Position numbers and translations under genes: made by a program. This document shows positions 9,801 through 19,606 of a DNA stretch of 64,000 bases, in pieces. The notes below the pieces were generated by a model. That model was not told the origin of the DNA. It searched no databases and worked only from the letters and a program-made list of their open reading frames with translations. Position 1 is the stretch's first letter, and every line of letters begins with the position of its first letter. This stretch comes from Alopecurus myosuroides (taxonomy: Eukaryota; Streptophyta; Magnoliopsida; Poales; Poaceae), in the NCBI GenBank assembly GCA_028641055.1, contig CM054060.1, forward strand, positions 314,407,682-314,471,681, written 5' to 3'.

Positions 9801-10504
9801 TCTTGAAGTACTCCAACACACCGATAATCTGGGATCAGTCTGATCATCCTGGAAATATCCCGGAACCCGGCACACAAGCTCTTGTCGTAATCCCTATTGT
9901 TCAAAACACTAGGCTAAGAAGGGTGCTGATGGACGGAGGATCCAGCATTAATATAATGTACCTGGATACACTGAAGCACTTGAAGATATCCGAGTCCCAG
10001 CTCAACTACAGCAATATACGCTTCCATGGTATTGTTCCTGGCAGGCAAGCACGATCCCTAGGAGAGATTTCCCTAGATGTCACCTTCGGAGATAAAGATC
10101 ACTTCCGGCAGGAAAAAGTATCCTTCGAGGTAGTGCCGTTCGAAAGCGTGTATCACGCAATACTCGGACGTCCAGCTTTCGCCAAATTCATGGCAAGATC
10201 TTGTTATATCTACAACAAGCTGAAGATGCCAGGACCCAAGGGAGGAGTAGTCACCATTGCCGGTGATTTCAAGCTGGCAAACGAGTTGGAAAAACAAAAC
10301 GCCCTTTGCGCTCAGAGAGTTATAGCAAAGGAAGAACTGAAGGAGTTAGCCAAGGAGGTATCGCCGAAAGAAATGCCGGCAGGGAAAGAAACCCGGAAGC
10401 CAACAGATAGCTTCAAGGCGTCCGAGAATACAAGACAGGTAATCCTAGATCCCGAAGATCAGACAAAATTCGTCGTTGTAGGGACTGGGATGACCGACAA
10501 ATAG
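6815..10504 (+). CDS. Element B gag-protease ORF, starting in U5 of the LTR
   Basis: The ORF has 1229 codons and ends at a TAG. The ATG at 6815 lies inside the transcribed U5, and the frame stays open through the primer-binding site; the first Met after the primer site is at 7079. Residues ~90-670 are a long charged extension with acidic repeats and an RS-like stretch (RERSRTPPKD, YRSRTPP, RSRSPS; about 567-625). The gag domain is at ~673-772 (DTWLSDYYTAV...WINGLP...FTQHFRGTY). A CHHC-type knuckle lies at ~889-905 and the protease motif MDGGSSINIMY at ~1038-1048. The RT frame continues directly after the stop. The product would package RNA and process polyprotein. Confidence 0.85.
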   Translation: MAPPSMKTTTMSRQLAPTVGQTTSGVKFRSGILGGIGRSITVGSLEFDNDVGRFLDNGSYIPAQNHLVSACVLPIGSANIFIGLTAEAMGFCGGSKFIPPALYPVEDDYDPGFCSDRRQNSESHFIGMVQSEIAENTDDGNPVQEADNNVPVIETEEQIPVTEAEDPTSVNKTMSSEAESVLAAIEARLESETGSDNFDSEDEDDDAFVRKVKSFQEGFHEVLMAKPADKMDVGSQESPKTPPPEEEREDGETSPIFPTVKEMTEDEPVKNPPSSKKRHKSAKKLRKKKLAYAAEENPEIGEASREKPAEKKKEILVVPMTEQEEHDLLQTPVGPNEPPEMLEARRQAFQRQQQHLLRSRQHLQQTQHDIKIMKEEIEEYERKNRSALKPTRLPGIARPEELPPKERFYNPSWQKQLNGKDAKGEPIYKTAAENAEAAFAILNNDLYSNGEKLQGVYAFLGKALQQQQRGQERSGRLHDNSALCKTATCAAGAPGPEGPGDSDKKEDPRKDKKNPDNRDAASRTGPHLPKDGYKPHDREDKHRNDGKIMPPPRNPAEKAGRYDIPHRRERSRTPPKDKERYRSRTPPNPKGRDNGRDRNNPGKTHPRNNGKERSRSPSVHSAGRYSAHIDRAEKDDLYFGPKCFTDRIRRITLHSGFAKVGPTYQKYTGSTNPDTWLSDYYTAVQINNGTDLEAVKFLPLMLLDGARDWINGLPSRTVDSWDDMARVFTQHFRGTYKRPNSINQLNRCTQFEDEPYVDFISRWTAMKNSCSGVTDVQAMHAFVNGLKPGLVPFMVGSKQHKDLGSMLTTANEHAAAEDDIRARGGNIDTLILAKKTPRSDKKGTPESTTKPKEVNIAFGGEKGNKWKGRSPDPINYTPEEWERIKSEPCVHHSQFGKPTHTNAQCRLNKHMKGNAGSGNKGKGSKRKPAKQKPEADKEDSESDTDEKIQEQQRKGEPKFPRVDGEAMLTFLATPSAKVAKRTLREINAVIPATPKFLKYSNTPIIWDQSDHPGNIPEPGTQALVVIPIVQNTRLRRVLMDGGSSINIMYLDTLKHLKISESQLNYSNIRFHGIVPGRQARSLGEISLDVTFGDKDHFRQEKVSFEVVPFESVYHAILGRPAFAKFMARSCYIYNKLKMPGPKGGVVTIAGDFKLANELEKQNALCAQRVIAKEELKELAKEVSPKEMPAGKETRKPTDSFKASENTRQVILDPEDQTKFVVVGTGMTDK
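6858..6873 (+). promoter_or_regulatory. Primer-binding site of element B
   Basis: TGGCGCCCACCGTGGG lies two bases after the LTR end. It begins with TGG, complementary to the universal tRNA 3' CCA. The same type of site is usual in grass Tat elements. I do not assign the tRNA isoacceptor from sequence alone. Confidence 0.85.
10502..10504 (+). other. In-frame TAG between protease and RT, shared with element C
   Basis: The context ACCGACAAATAGGAAGGCGAG is followed by uninterrupted RT in the same frame. Element C has TAG at the aligned codon (22832-22834). Element A has GAG (Glu) there. Either a nonsense change inherited by the subfamily or a readthrough site. Confidence 0.7.
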
Positions 10505-11485
10505 GAAGGCGAGCTCATCAAGTTCCTCCGTGAGAACTGGGATATTTTTGCCTGGTGTCCAGCTGACATGCCAGGCGTACCCAGGGAACTTGCTGAGCAC
10601 CAACTCAAGGTTATTCCGGGATCAAAACCCGTCAAACAAGGTCTCCGTCGATTTGACGGAAGAAGACGGAAGGCTATTGGCAAGGAAATTATCCGGCTTT
10701 TAGCAGCGGATTTTATCAAGGAGGTAATCCATACTGATTGGTCTGCAAATCCGGTATTAGTACCGAAGAAAGACACAACTGCGCTCAGAATGTGTATAGA
10801 TTACACAGGATTGAACAAGTTATGTCCGAAAGATAGGTTCGCACTACCGCGAATCGATCAAATAATAGATGCCACTGCAGGCTCTGAGCTTTTATGCTTT
10901 TTGGATGTTTACTCCGGGTACCACCAAATACGCATGAAAAAGGAAGATCAAATAAAGACTTCTTTTATAACCCCGTACGGGACGTATTACTACGTAACCA
11001 TGCCTTTTGGCCTGAAGAACGCAGGTGCAACATACCAGCGTTGCATGCAACGTTGTTTGCATAGTCAGATTGGAAAAAATGTCCATGTTTACGTGGACGA
11101 TATTGCTGTCGTAACCAAGGAAAAAGATACACTCCTTGAGGATCTGCGAGAAACTTTCGAAAACTTACGCACTTACCAGATGAAGTTGAATCCATCTAAG
11201 TGCGTATTCGGGGTTCCCTCAGGAAAACTTCCGGGTTTTATCGTTTCTCATAGAGGAATAGAAGTTAACCCGGAAAAGATCAAGGCAATCTCGAACATCT
11301 CCAAGTTTACGCGTGAAAACGATGTCCCAGAATTGCCGGGTTCTGCCACAGCCATAAAAAGATTTACTAGTTGGCTGGGGGCTAAAACCTTACAACTCTA
11401 CAAGCGGCTGAAAAAATTCGACAAAATCAAGTGGATTGCGGAAGCCGGAGAACGTATAGCAAGTTATGTACCTTTCCGTACTTAG
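10505..11485 (+). CDS. Element B reverse transcriptase, truncated before RNase H
   Basis: The frame continues from gag-protease after the TAG; an internal ATG lies at 10568. RT motifs are intact: FAWCPADMPGV, RMCIDYTGLN, LCFLDVYSGYHQI, FGLKNAGATYQRC, the catalytic YVDDIAV (about 11091-11111), and KCVFGVPSGKL. The thumb/connection follows to about LQLYKRLKKFDK (11432). Sequence then jumps to what in C is the extreme end of pol: 11455-11480 aligns with C near 53125-53155. RNase H and integrase are absent, so the frame terminates at 11483-11485 in junction sequence. DNA synthesis would need RNase H in trans. Confidence 0.85.
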   Translation, partial: EGELIKFLRENWDIFAWCPADMPGVPRELAEHQLKVIPGSKPVKQGLRRFDGRRRKAIGKEIIRLLAADFIKEVIHTDWSANPVLVPKKDTTALRMCIDYTGLNKLCPKDRFALPRIDQIIDATAGSELLCFLDVYSGYHQIRMKKEDQIKTSFITPYGTYYYVTMPFGLKNAGATYQRCMQRCLHSQIGKNVHVYVDDIAVVTKEKDTLLEDLRETFENLRTYQMKLNPSKCVFGVPSGKLPGFIVSHRGIEVNPEKIKAISNISKFTRENDVPELPGSATAIKRFTSWLGAKTLQLYKRLKKFDKIKWIAEAGERIASYVPFRT

Positions 11486-12095
11486 TTCAATTCTATGTAA
11501 ACATCTTTTTGAGATCATGAAATAAAGTTGTCGGAATGCTGTCATCCATGTTCTTACAAGTGCAAAGCGTTTTCCGCCTCATCTATTTCCCAATTATCTT
11601 ACAAATTTCTCAACGTTAACCCGAATTGTGCTTGCGTACTCGGCGTTACATAACTGAATGATTTTTCAGCCTTTTAACGGCTAAAGGAAACTTGAATTGC
11701 CTGCGTGCCCAAGTTTCACTTAAAAACTTTCCTTGTTTCTCTAAGTCTTATCTGATTGTGTGTGTGCCGGGTTACTGGAACTAGTTAGTAAAAATGCCTT
11801 TAGCATGATTCATGTTTTCGAGTTCCAAAACTGATTGGTTCGTCCCCAGTTACTCGGCATAACGATTCATAATGCTATTTGAGCCATTTCAAACACTAAG
11901 GACAGTTAACGCACATACACCAGAGAACTTAGAAGATAAAGGAATGGTAAAATCCAAATAACTTGCAAAGTAATTTCATAGTTTAAACTGCAAAAGACGG
12001 AGTTTTCATTCATACAAAAGTAGCATTACATTTTGGATTACATATGAAAGAACAGTAATGCTCCTATTGTCTACTTTTTCTATCAAAGTAATTCT
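11486..12095. other. Element B spacer between pol and antisense gene
   Basis: No gene is supported. It holds AATAAA at 11521-11526 and two related segments around GTGCTTGCGT and CCTGCGTGCC (about 11628-11715) that have counterparts in C near 53310-53385. Sense pol and the antisense gene converge on this spacer. Confidence 0.55.
11521..11526 (+). terminator. AATAAA after element B pol
   Basis: The hexamer lies about 36 bases after the stop within GAAATAAAGTTGTCG, a block conserved at C 53190-53203. It may end sense transcripts before they reach the antisense gene; this is inferred. Confidence 0.45.
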
Positions 12096-15036
12096 TCAAG
12101 AATCCGACTCCTCCTCGCTGCTTTCTTCGTCGGGGATTGGAGGAGCCTCTTCTTCTGGATAGTTGACGGAAATATTCACCATGGCGGCAATCTGGGTGGC
12201 GTGGCCCATAACCTCACCAAAGATGGTGGTTCGTTGCGCATCCGTGTACCCTTGAGGGACACCGGTGGCCACACGCCAGGATTTGGCACTGGGATAATGC
12301 ATGCGCATAAGGCCTAGGCCATGCGCGCACCACCCCGTGCGGCGGAGCGGAGAAGAGACTCCCTAGACTCCGCCACCTCCATGATGGCACCCGGAAGTTT
12401 TTCAACCTCCGTGTATTCCCCAGATTTATCGGGAAGGAACTTTTCTATGAGCTGCGTCCCAGCAGCCTTAATCGAATTCCATGTTTTCCCGAAAGCTCGG
12501 ATGCCTGCAACCCGAGCTCCATCTGGGGTGTCTCCTGTTTGATTCCAATAAAACATACAAAAGGGTTAGGCAGACAAACAGAGAAAGCAAAACATGGAAT
12601 GATGAGGAAAGGGTAAGAAATTTACCGATGAGCTTGTCGATCTCGGAAACTTCCTCCAGGCGAAGGTTCAGAGCTTCGGTCAAATCCTGAATGGTGGATT
12701 TGTCTTTCTCCGCCTGTTCGGAAGCCTTGGAATTAGCCATTCCAAGATCCAGGTGGCTGGCTTCCAGGTCTTGTTGAGCTTTCACAAGATCCTTGTGAAG
12801 CTCGACGTTCTCATTGCGGAGAATTTCGGCGTTGCCAGAATCTTCCGCTGCTTGCTTAGCTTGAGCTAAGGCAGCTGAAAAGTAAGGGAAAATCCGAGTT
12901 GATAAATTTCCTCGGGAACAAACTTAGACAAAGTCTTAAATCGGAAATTTCAAAAACGAAAAAGCCTACCTTTCGTTTCCGACAAAGCGAGCTGAGATGA
13001 TTCCAGCTCCGCCTCCTTCTCCTCAAGAATGGAAAGAAGACTTCGAACTTCTTTATTCTTGATAGTAAGCTTCCTGAAAACTTCCAGGTTTATGGCCTCG
13101 GAGGTTTGCTAAAACATAGCAAGGGAAAGTATGGTTAACAAAAAACATCAAAGCAAAAAAGCACGCATTTTGTTTAATGCTTGGGGGCTAGAGTTACATA
13201 CCTGGCTCAAACGCTGCAAACCTGCCAAATTTTCTTGGAATCCTTTTGCGTATTCTGCAAAAAGGTTCCCGGCTGCGTCCAAGCCTTCGTTGATCGCCTT
13301 GAAATCCTTATCAAAGGTGGGGATTTCCTCGTCAAAAGTCCGAGAAGATCCCCCCACCTTTGGGGCCGCCCTTTCCCTCGTGTCCGACTCGGACACAATG
13401 GGCTGGCTGGGCTCTGGGGGCTTGGTGGTGGGGGCTGCAGTAGGCTCTTCCGCCATTGTCTGCGGCGTGTCCGGGGCGACGGCGGGAGATGGTTGGTTGC
13501 CTCGGCTGGAAGAAACCCTGAGTTTCTTCAGCTTTCTCGGCCTCAGGTTGGAAGGCGGCAGGCTAAAAACAGAAAACCCGGATAAAGTTAAAACACCGAA
13601 GATGGATGAAAAAAAACTCCCATGGAAGAAAAATCCAGAGGAAATAACCTGGAAGTGGCGACGGGGATTCCGTCAAGATCGATAATTTCCTCAGAGGAAA
13701 CTATCTTCTTGCGCTTGCGTCCACCAGCAGCGGCGGTGCGCAGCGCGTCCAGCTCAGCCTCGGAGGCTAACTCCGAGTCTGGAAGATCCGCAAGCTGTCG
13801 AAAGAAAAACCAATCAAAATTAGAAGTTGGAATATCCGAGATACACAATTAAAACCCAAATGGTGGAAAATTTACCTTGGGAGCCGGGTTGTCGGCAGTA
13901 TACATCTGCCGGCTCGCTTCATATTGGTCGCGAGATGCGACCAATTGATTGATGCGCCGTTTAAGCTCCTTCGGGGCCCATTCCTTGTCGGTTGTCCGCA
14001 TAGGATCTTTGGTCCCCGTGTATTCGCACAGAAGGCGACCTTCGTGGTTTGCCAACGGCTGGATCCGCCTATTCAACCAGCAGATGACCGTGTCCATACC
14101 GGTCAAAGGTGGTTTTGAGGAGGTGAGCTTGGCGATGCGCCTCTTGATCCTTAGCAGATCTGAAGGCAGAACTTGGACGGCTTCTGTTCCCCAGTTATCC
14201 TGGGGAACGGCGGCGGAATTCACGAAAGGTGGAACCCCGACAGCCTTTTTAGGGAAAGGCACGTCGGGATGATAGAAAAAAGAACCCGTCCAAAATTTGA
14301 CGGATTCTGAGGTTTTAATTTTGGGGAACCAATCCTCTCGGAATCTCCGAAGAGTAAAGGAAATGGTCCCACAATTTGGGAGTGCGCCCTCCGAAGAGTT
14401 ACGCTTGACCCCAAAGCAATACATCCAAAAATCTAACCTAGGCTCTATTCCTAGGAAACCTTCGAACAAGGCCTGAAAGCCGGCCATGTACAGAATGGAA
14501 TTGGGAGGAAGGTTATGAGGTTGGATGTTGTAATGAGATAGAACCTGGAGGAAGAAGGAAGAAGGTGGGAGCCCCATACCTCGCAGAAGGTGGGAGGTAA
14601 GAAGCACCCTTTCGCCCTCTTGTGGCGCGGGTTCGGTCTCCTCTTCCGGGAGCCGCCATCTCTTTTTTAAAACCAAGCCCTCCTTCTCCAAGTTGGGAAG
14701 GAGAGCCGGAGGAATACTGCAGGCACTCCAGTTGCCTGCAGTTTCCTCTTCCTCGTCTGCTCCGGCGGCGGCGGCGGCGGCGGCCTTCGCGGCGGCCAGC
14801 TTTTCGCCAAGGAGCTCTATTTTTTCCTCCGCCGTTTCGGGCGCAAACGGCGGGGTTGATGTGGCGCTCGGTCCCGCAGCGTCCGCGGCGGCGGAAGCGC
14901 TTCCTCCGCCCGCCGCAGACGCCGTGGTCTTTTCCGGCTCGTCGCCGGTACGCTTGGGCGATCCTAACTGTGGATCTAGGTCGCCCAAAAGATCGTCGAT
15001 GGAAGCGCGGGCCAGCGAGGACTGCGGAGAGGCCAT
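12096..15036 (-). pseudogene. Element B antisense gene, six exons, one frameshift (gypsy-type transposon protein)
   Basis: The model starts at ATG 15036 and runs leftward. Exons with GT-AG borders: 15036-13876, 13794-13649, 13562-13202, 13108-12970, 12874-12626, 12534-12096 (stop TGA 12098-12096). Exon 1 has Ala- and Glu-rich N-terminus, then a conserved core (ILYMAGFQALFEGFLG, LDFWMYCFGVKR, REDWFPKI) of the plant 'putative gypsy type transposon' family. Exon 2 has a basic GGRKRKK segment; exons 4-5 look coiled-coil; the C-terminus is acidic (EESSEEESDS). A 1-base deletion relative to C, after GGARMA near 12320, breaks the last exon. Function is unknown; such antisense ORFs are known from Tat elements. 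Confidence 0.75.
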
Positions 15037-15176
15037 CTTCCTTGGTGATGTGTGTGCGCTACGGCGTGCGAAGAGCTCGTCGGGGCAAGGTCTCGTTCTC
15101 GCTCTCGAGCTCGCGTTCGCAACAATGGTGAGGGCAGTGAGGGAGTGAAGAAGATTGCCGATGGGGACGAGGACGG

Positions 15177-15185
15177 CTATTTATA
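15177..15185 (-). promoter_or_regulatory. TATA box of element B antisense gene
   Basis: On the - strand this reads TATAAATAG inside the palindrome GGCTATAAATAGCC, about 140 bases upstream of the antisense ATG. C has the same 14 bases at 56886-56899, and A has TATAAATA at 19932-19939. Confidence 0.65.
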
Positions 15186-15567
15186 GCCTGAAAAACCTCT
15201 AGATACGTGCCAACGGCTCTTTCGAACGTTGGATGTTTGACGCGTGTCAACCACCGGAAAATCCGGGAAACGGAACGACAGAGGAATGATGGCTATCTCC
15301 TCGTTTCTCATGAGAATCTGTCAGAGATACGTTGCAGGGTTTCCCGCGTGAAACCAAGCGGCGCGTGCGTCAGCATGGTTAAGGCGCTGATGTCATAAGT
15401 TCCTTTGCCGCGAAGGATCGCGAGAAGAAAAGCCGGATTTTCAGAGTTCCGAGTTTTATGTTACCATCTCCTTTAAAAGGAAAGAAGAAAGAATCAAGAC
15501 TACTGAATCGAGATTTCCCGGACAAAATGTATTTGACGAAAGACGGAGAATCAGAGTTTTGATCCTT

Positions 15568-15579
15568 CCTGGGGGCTAC
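15568..15579 (+). promoter_or_regulatory. Polypurine tract of element B
   Basis: CTGGGGGCTAC directly precedes the 3' LTR. C has the same sequence at 57260-57270. It would prime plus-strand DNA synthesis. Confidence 0.7.
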
Positions 15580-16143
15580 TGTCGGATATATACTGAATAG
15601 GGGTATAGAAGATGGTAGACAGAGTACCGGATTACCAGGGTGGCCCAAGTGGTAGTGGGCTTAGGTCCATTGGGCGGCCCAGTAGTCCGACGCGCAGAAG
15701 CCGGATTCTAGAAGAACCCGGATCACGGCCCACGTGATCTGGCTTGGAGGAGAAGATGGATTCCTTACTTTCCAAGTTACAAGTTAAACGTAGTCTTCTA
15801 GGTTTCCTAATCTGTAAGCCCTAGTCCGGCTATTATATAAAGCCGGACAGAGGATAGATTCGATAGGTTCAAGTTAAGTTAGAAGTTCTTTGCTCTACGC
15901 TATTCGCCGAGAAGTTCATCCTCGCCGAATAAGCTAGATTTGTTCCCTCACATTGTAACCCAGATTTACGGGCTTTAGTCCCCCATAGTGAGAAGTGCAG
16001 GAGTAGGTACGCCGTACTGTCGCGACGTACCGAACCTGGGTAAAATCCCGTGTTCTGTGTTACTAACGCTATCCCGTTACCCCACGTCTCTACCGTAGTC
16101 TCATGGCACCCCCGTCTATGAAAACTACTACGATGTCTCGACA
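15580..16143 (+). repeat. Element B 3' LTR
   Basis: This 564-bp copy differs from the 5' LTR at three positions. At the base matching 6762 it has G, so the extra upstream ATG of the 5' LTR is absent here. The U5 ATG (16103) is then the first AUG after the TATA box. Confidence 0.96.
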
Positions 16144-16148
16144 AGGGT
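16144..16148. repeat. Target site duplication of element B, right copy (AGGGT)
   Basis: Identical to 6287-6291. Element A sequence resumes at 16149. Confidence 0.95.
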
Positions 16149-16295
16149 CATCGAAACCATAGAAGTTTAATGTATTACAAACCTTAGGAACAATATAAAA
16201 AAAAGTGCACAGATGCACTAACAAATAGCAGTGTGTAAAAGGCATATTACAATGCCTATTGGCCGAATGATTGTTTGCTGGTAAAAGGGGGTACA

Positions 16296-19200
16296 TTACT
16301 CGGCTGCTGCATCCGAGTCATCCTGTGTCGTCTTTGTGTCCGGGTCTTCGGTATTCTCCTCTGATGTTTTCTTCATGTCAATGTCCGGGTCACCCGCGGA
16401 GGGAGCACGAGACGGAGGAGGAACAACTGGAGTTGATGAAGTTGGTGCAGTACCGGCCTCAGCTCTTTTCTTTGCAAGTTCTGCCTTGAAGCGAGATAAC
16501 ATGTCAAAGGGCGCCGGATCTTGGAAGGGCACATGCTTATCTTAAATATCATACGGGGCGGTAAGCTTTTTCTTGTCGAGGTTTTCTACGATCAAGTTGG
16601 CCGAGTGACGAATCTGGGTGTTGATGGCCTTGAGGTCTTTTCCCGTGAATTTGGTACCATCGGTCTTAAAATCGGGAAGCCCGTTCACAAGCATTGCCGG
16701 CTCAATCTTGGGGTAGTAAGCCTTAGCCAAAGCAAGGCCGCGTATCACTCCAACCCGGCATGATGAGCGCTTCCAGGAATCAATCCAGGTAGGGACTGTC
16801 GAGTATGCCTCAAGCATGTGTGTTACACCGGTGTAATCACCGGTTAGCTTCACAGCTTCGAGTGTCCATTTTGTCCCTGCCGAAAACTGCCGGATGACTG
16901 TCTTGAGTATCTCAGCTTGTGGAGGTCGTCATGTTCCCCAGCAACTTCACTCGGACCTGCAATACAAAAGGGAAGTAAGATAGTGCGAACCGGGTAAAAA
17001 ACCTTGTAAAAGAGGGAAATCCGAGTAACACAATGCGACATTCGGAAACTTAGATACGCCTTACCTATGATGGAGTCATATGTCCCGGCTATGAAAGTCG
17101 AGAGTTTCTTGACGAGCTCCTCAGCGGTCCAGAGTTTTTTCCTTTGCTTGTTGTGCTTCTTGGAGAGATCCTTGAGGTTGGCCTCCAGTTCTTCATGGAG
17201 CTTCACTTCAGCTTGCAAGAGTTCATTTGTTTTTGCTAGTATTTCATCGGTCCGGGTAACATAAGCCTGAAAGAGGGCAAAGCAGTATCAGTCGGCAATA
17301 AGCTTAAAAGAGATATATTTGCAAGTACCGAGTGACTGTGGACAGTTTACTCGGAACTTGGGGACTAGGGTATTCTGAAGTTTGCATAAGAAAGACTATA
17401 TATTTGCAAGTACCGAGCGACTGTGGACAGTTCACTTGGAACTTGGGGACTAGGATAAGCATATAAATAGCATTAGTTAAACTAACCTGTTGCTCATCCG
17501 CCAGAGACTCGACAATCTCCTCTTCAGTTGTCTTCAGTGCGCGATATTCCTTCAGTAGCTTTTCAAACTCATGGCCACTGAGAGTCGGCCTGGAAGAACT
17601 AGCGTCCCGGTCAGTCGGCGGCGTTGGTGCCTTCTTTTCCTCCCCTTTAAACCTGGCAGCAGCGGTCTTTGGAGCAGCAGCACCTTTTTTGGTCCCAAGG
17701 TATTCAACCTCGGGATCAATCGACTAGGGTGCGGGAGAAGGAGACTTGGCTGCCGGGTCTGCCTCGTCAACCGGCTTTTCGGTGGGCGAGGGGTTAGCGC
17801 TACTATCCGGGTCATCCGCCTTCAAGTCTTCGGCGGGGGTCTCAACCGGATCGCTGAGTGTGACCTTAGCTTTGACAAAAAAAAAGACAATGTGTTTTAG
17901 TGGTTGATAAAGATGAAATATGCAAAGTATATGGGTATAGTCAAGCAAGTTATGAAAATTACCCGGTATTCACAACGAAATCACTGGGAAGATCGTTGCT
18001 TGACCCGGAAGACACTGATAGAGGATTGGAAAGTGAGACTCGTAGTTCCCCGGCTAAAGGGTGACTCGGAGATGGATATTTTTGAGGAGCGCAATCGTGA
18101 TAAGAAGAAGTACCGGCTCGGTGAGCGGACGATTGAAGGGGAAGCCAGGGATCCAGGCCCTCATCACCCGGTGAAGACCGGGTTGCCCGTCGCTTGGGTG
18201 GAGGAGATGCGGCTTTCTGTGATGCTACGACAGTTAGGTATTCGTTAATGCTTGCACATACCAGCATATGAGCATGGTTCTATGGTTATGGAAGAGTAGG
18301 GTACCGTGAACGTGACCCCCTTTGCCTTCCTCTTCTTGCCTAACTCGGCTTCTGGCTCTGCCTCGCTCTCTTCAGACTGAGAGCCGGCCCTTTCAGTCGG
18401 CGCTGGTGATTGTGGCGCAATGTCAGGAATGAAGGTGGGAGGGGAATCTTGGTCTAGTAAGTCGACAAAATATCTGTTTAGTAACTCGAAATGACCTTCA
18501 TCGTTGTCACTCGGCTCTTCGTCTTCCGAGTTTTCTGAAGGAGGAGGGGTTACAATCTTCCACCAATCATCAGATTCCTGAGTAAGAACATCAAAGATGA
18601 AGGTTAGTATATACAAGTTTGAAAGTCAATGGGTATAAATAAGGTTATTCGGTTCTTACTGGTGGAGCCGGGTTTGAGCGGGAGAAGGGGGAGAGCCCGG
18701 AAATGCTTCTGATGACCTCCACCTTCTCAGCCAGAAAGTTTTTTTCATGGCCTTGTTGGCGTCAACGGCCGGATATGACTTCTCCGAGTATCGGAAAGAG
18801 TCGGTCAAGTGACCGGAGTATTCGCAGAGAAGTGTTTTGCGAATGCTATTGGGTTGGATCCTACAGCTGATCTAGGTCTTAATCAAATTTAACCCACAAA
18901 GACCGTGGGCTGCTAGGACAGATAATTTGTGAAGGAGGGGTTGGATGGCCTGTTTATCGGCCTCTGGAGCGAAGGCGCTCAGGTTGTCGCTAAGAGAAAG
19001 GGTTTCAACAGAGAAACCCGACAGAGGCTTCTCGCCAGGTGTGGAAGTATGTTTGCAGTAAAAGAAGGTTTTTTGCCAATGCTTCACGTGGGAGTGAAGA
19101 TTGAGAGTCGGCATCAGAGATTTTTTGCGTCTTTGGATGGCCACGCCTCCACAGACGAGGAGGGGACCATCCGTAGTTTCGCGGCAAGGTTTGCATTGGA

Positions 19201-19606
19201 AAAGTTCGAGGAATAGTGAAAGATTGGGGGCAATGCAAATGTACGATTCACAAAGAACGATAAAATGGCGGATGTTAAGAATCGAGTTCAGGCCTATGTC
19301 AAAGACCCTGAGCTTGTAGCGATGAAGAACTTCACGAAAGAAAGGGTGACCCGGGGGGCGGAAAGCCCGAGTCACGTGTTCGAGGAAAACTACAACTTCA
19401 CCTGCTTGGGGTGAAGGCCGACTCTCCTCCTCGGGAGCCCTCCATGAGATCTCCGACTTAGGAGGGAGAACTCCAGACTCGGCCAACTCTTCTAGTTTCT
19501 CGAGTGTAGCGGTTGACTTTGCCCAGTTGGCTGAGATGACCTGAGTTGGTTTTTGCTTCAGGGCTATGCCCTTGGCCTTAGACTTGGGAGCGGTTTTGGG
19601 AGCCAT
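16296..19606 (-). pseudogene. Element A antisense gene, multi-exon and broken
   Basis: The ATG at 19606 opens a first exon of about 244 codons (to 18872). It has a Lys/Ala/Pro-rich N-terminus, EEESRPSPQAGEVVVFLEHV, and a core with FFREVLHRY and VKHWQKTFFYC that aligns by position with the exon-1 core in B. A TAG at 18872-18874 breaks it; beyond it the LLCEYSGHLTDSFRY stretch matches B's LLCEYTGTKDP. Later coding blocks: 18616-18245 (acidic, then KKRKAKG), ~17880-17480 (stop near 17723), 17218-17060 (coiled-coil-like) and 16900-16296 (TAPYDI stop near 16542; acidic end EDPDTKTTQDDSDAAAE). Diverged from B and C in sequence but alike in layout. Function unknown. Confidence 0.65.
17314..17453. 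repeat. 85-bp-period direct repeat, two copies
   Basis: 17314-17370 and 17399-17453 are near-identical (TTGCAAGTACCGAG...ACTTGGGGACTAGG), in an apparent intron of the element A antisense gene. Each copy ends with a CTTGGGGACT tract like those in the spacer at 6100 and 6161. Confidence 0.75.

Larger units (their letters stand above)
6292..16143 (+). mobile_element. Element B: young Tat-type Gypsy element lacking RNase H and integrase
   Basis: The element is 9852 bp, bounded by two 564-bp LTRs (TGTCGG...CGACA) and a perfect AGGGT duplication. Order: 5' LTR, primer site, gag-protease ORF, in-frame TAG, RT, deletion junction (~11440-11460), AATAAA, antisense gene on the - strand, purine tract, 3' LTR. 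Compared with C about 2.3 kb covering RNase H, second RNase H and integrase is missing. The LTRs differ at only three positions, so the insertion is recent. Because it lacks integrase it would need enzymes from a related element, unless the deletion arose after insertion. Confidence 0.95.
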
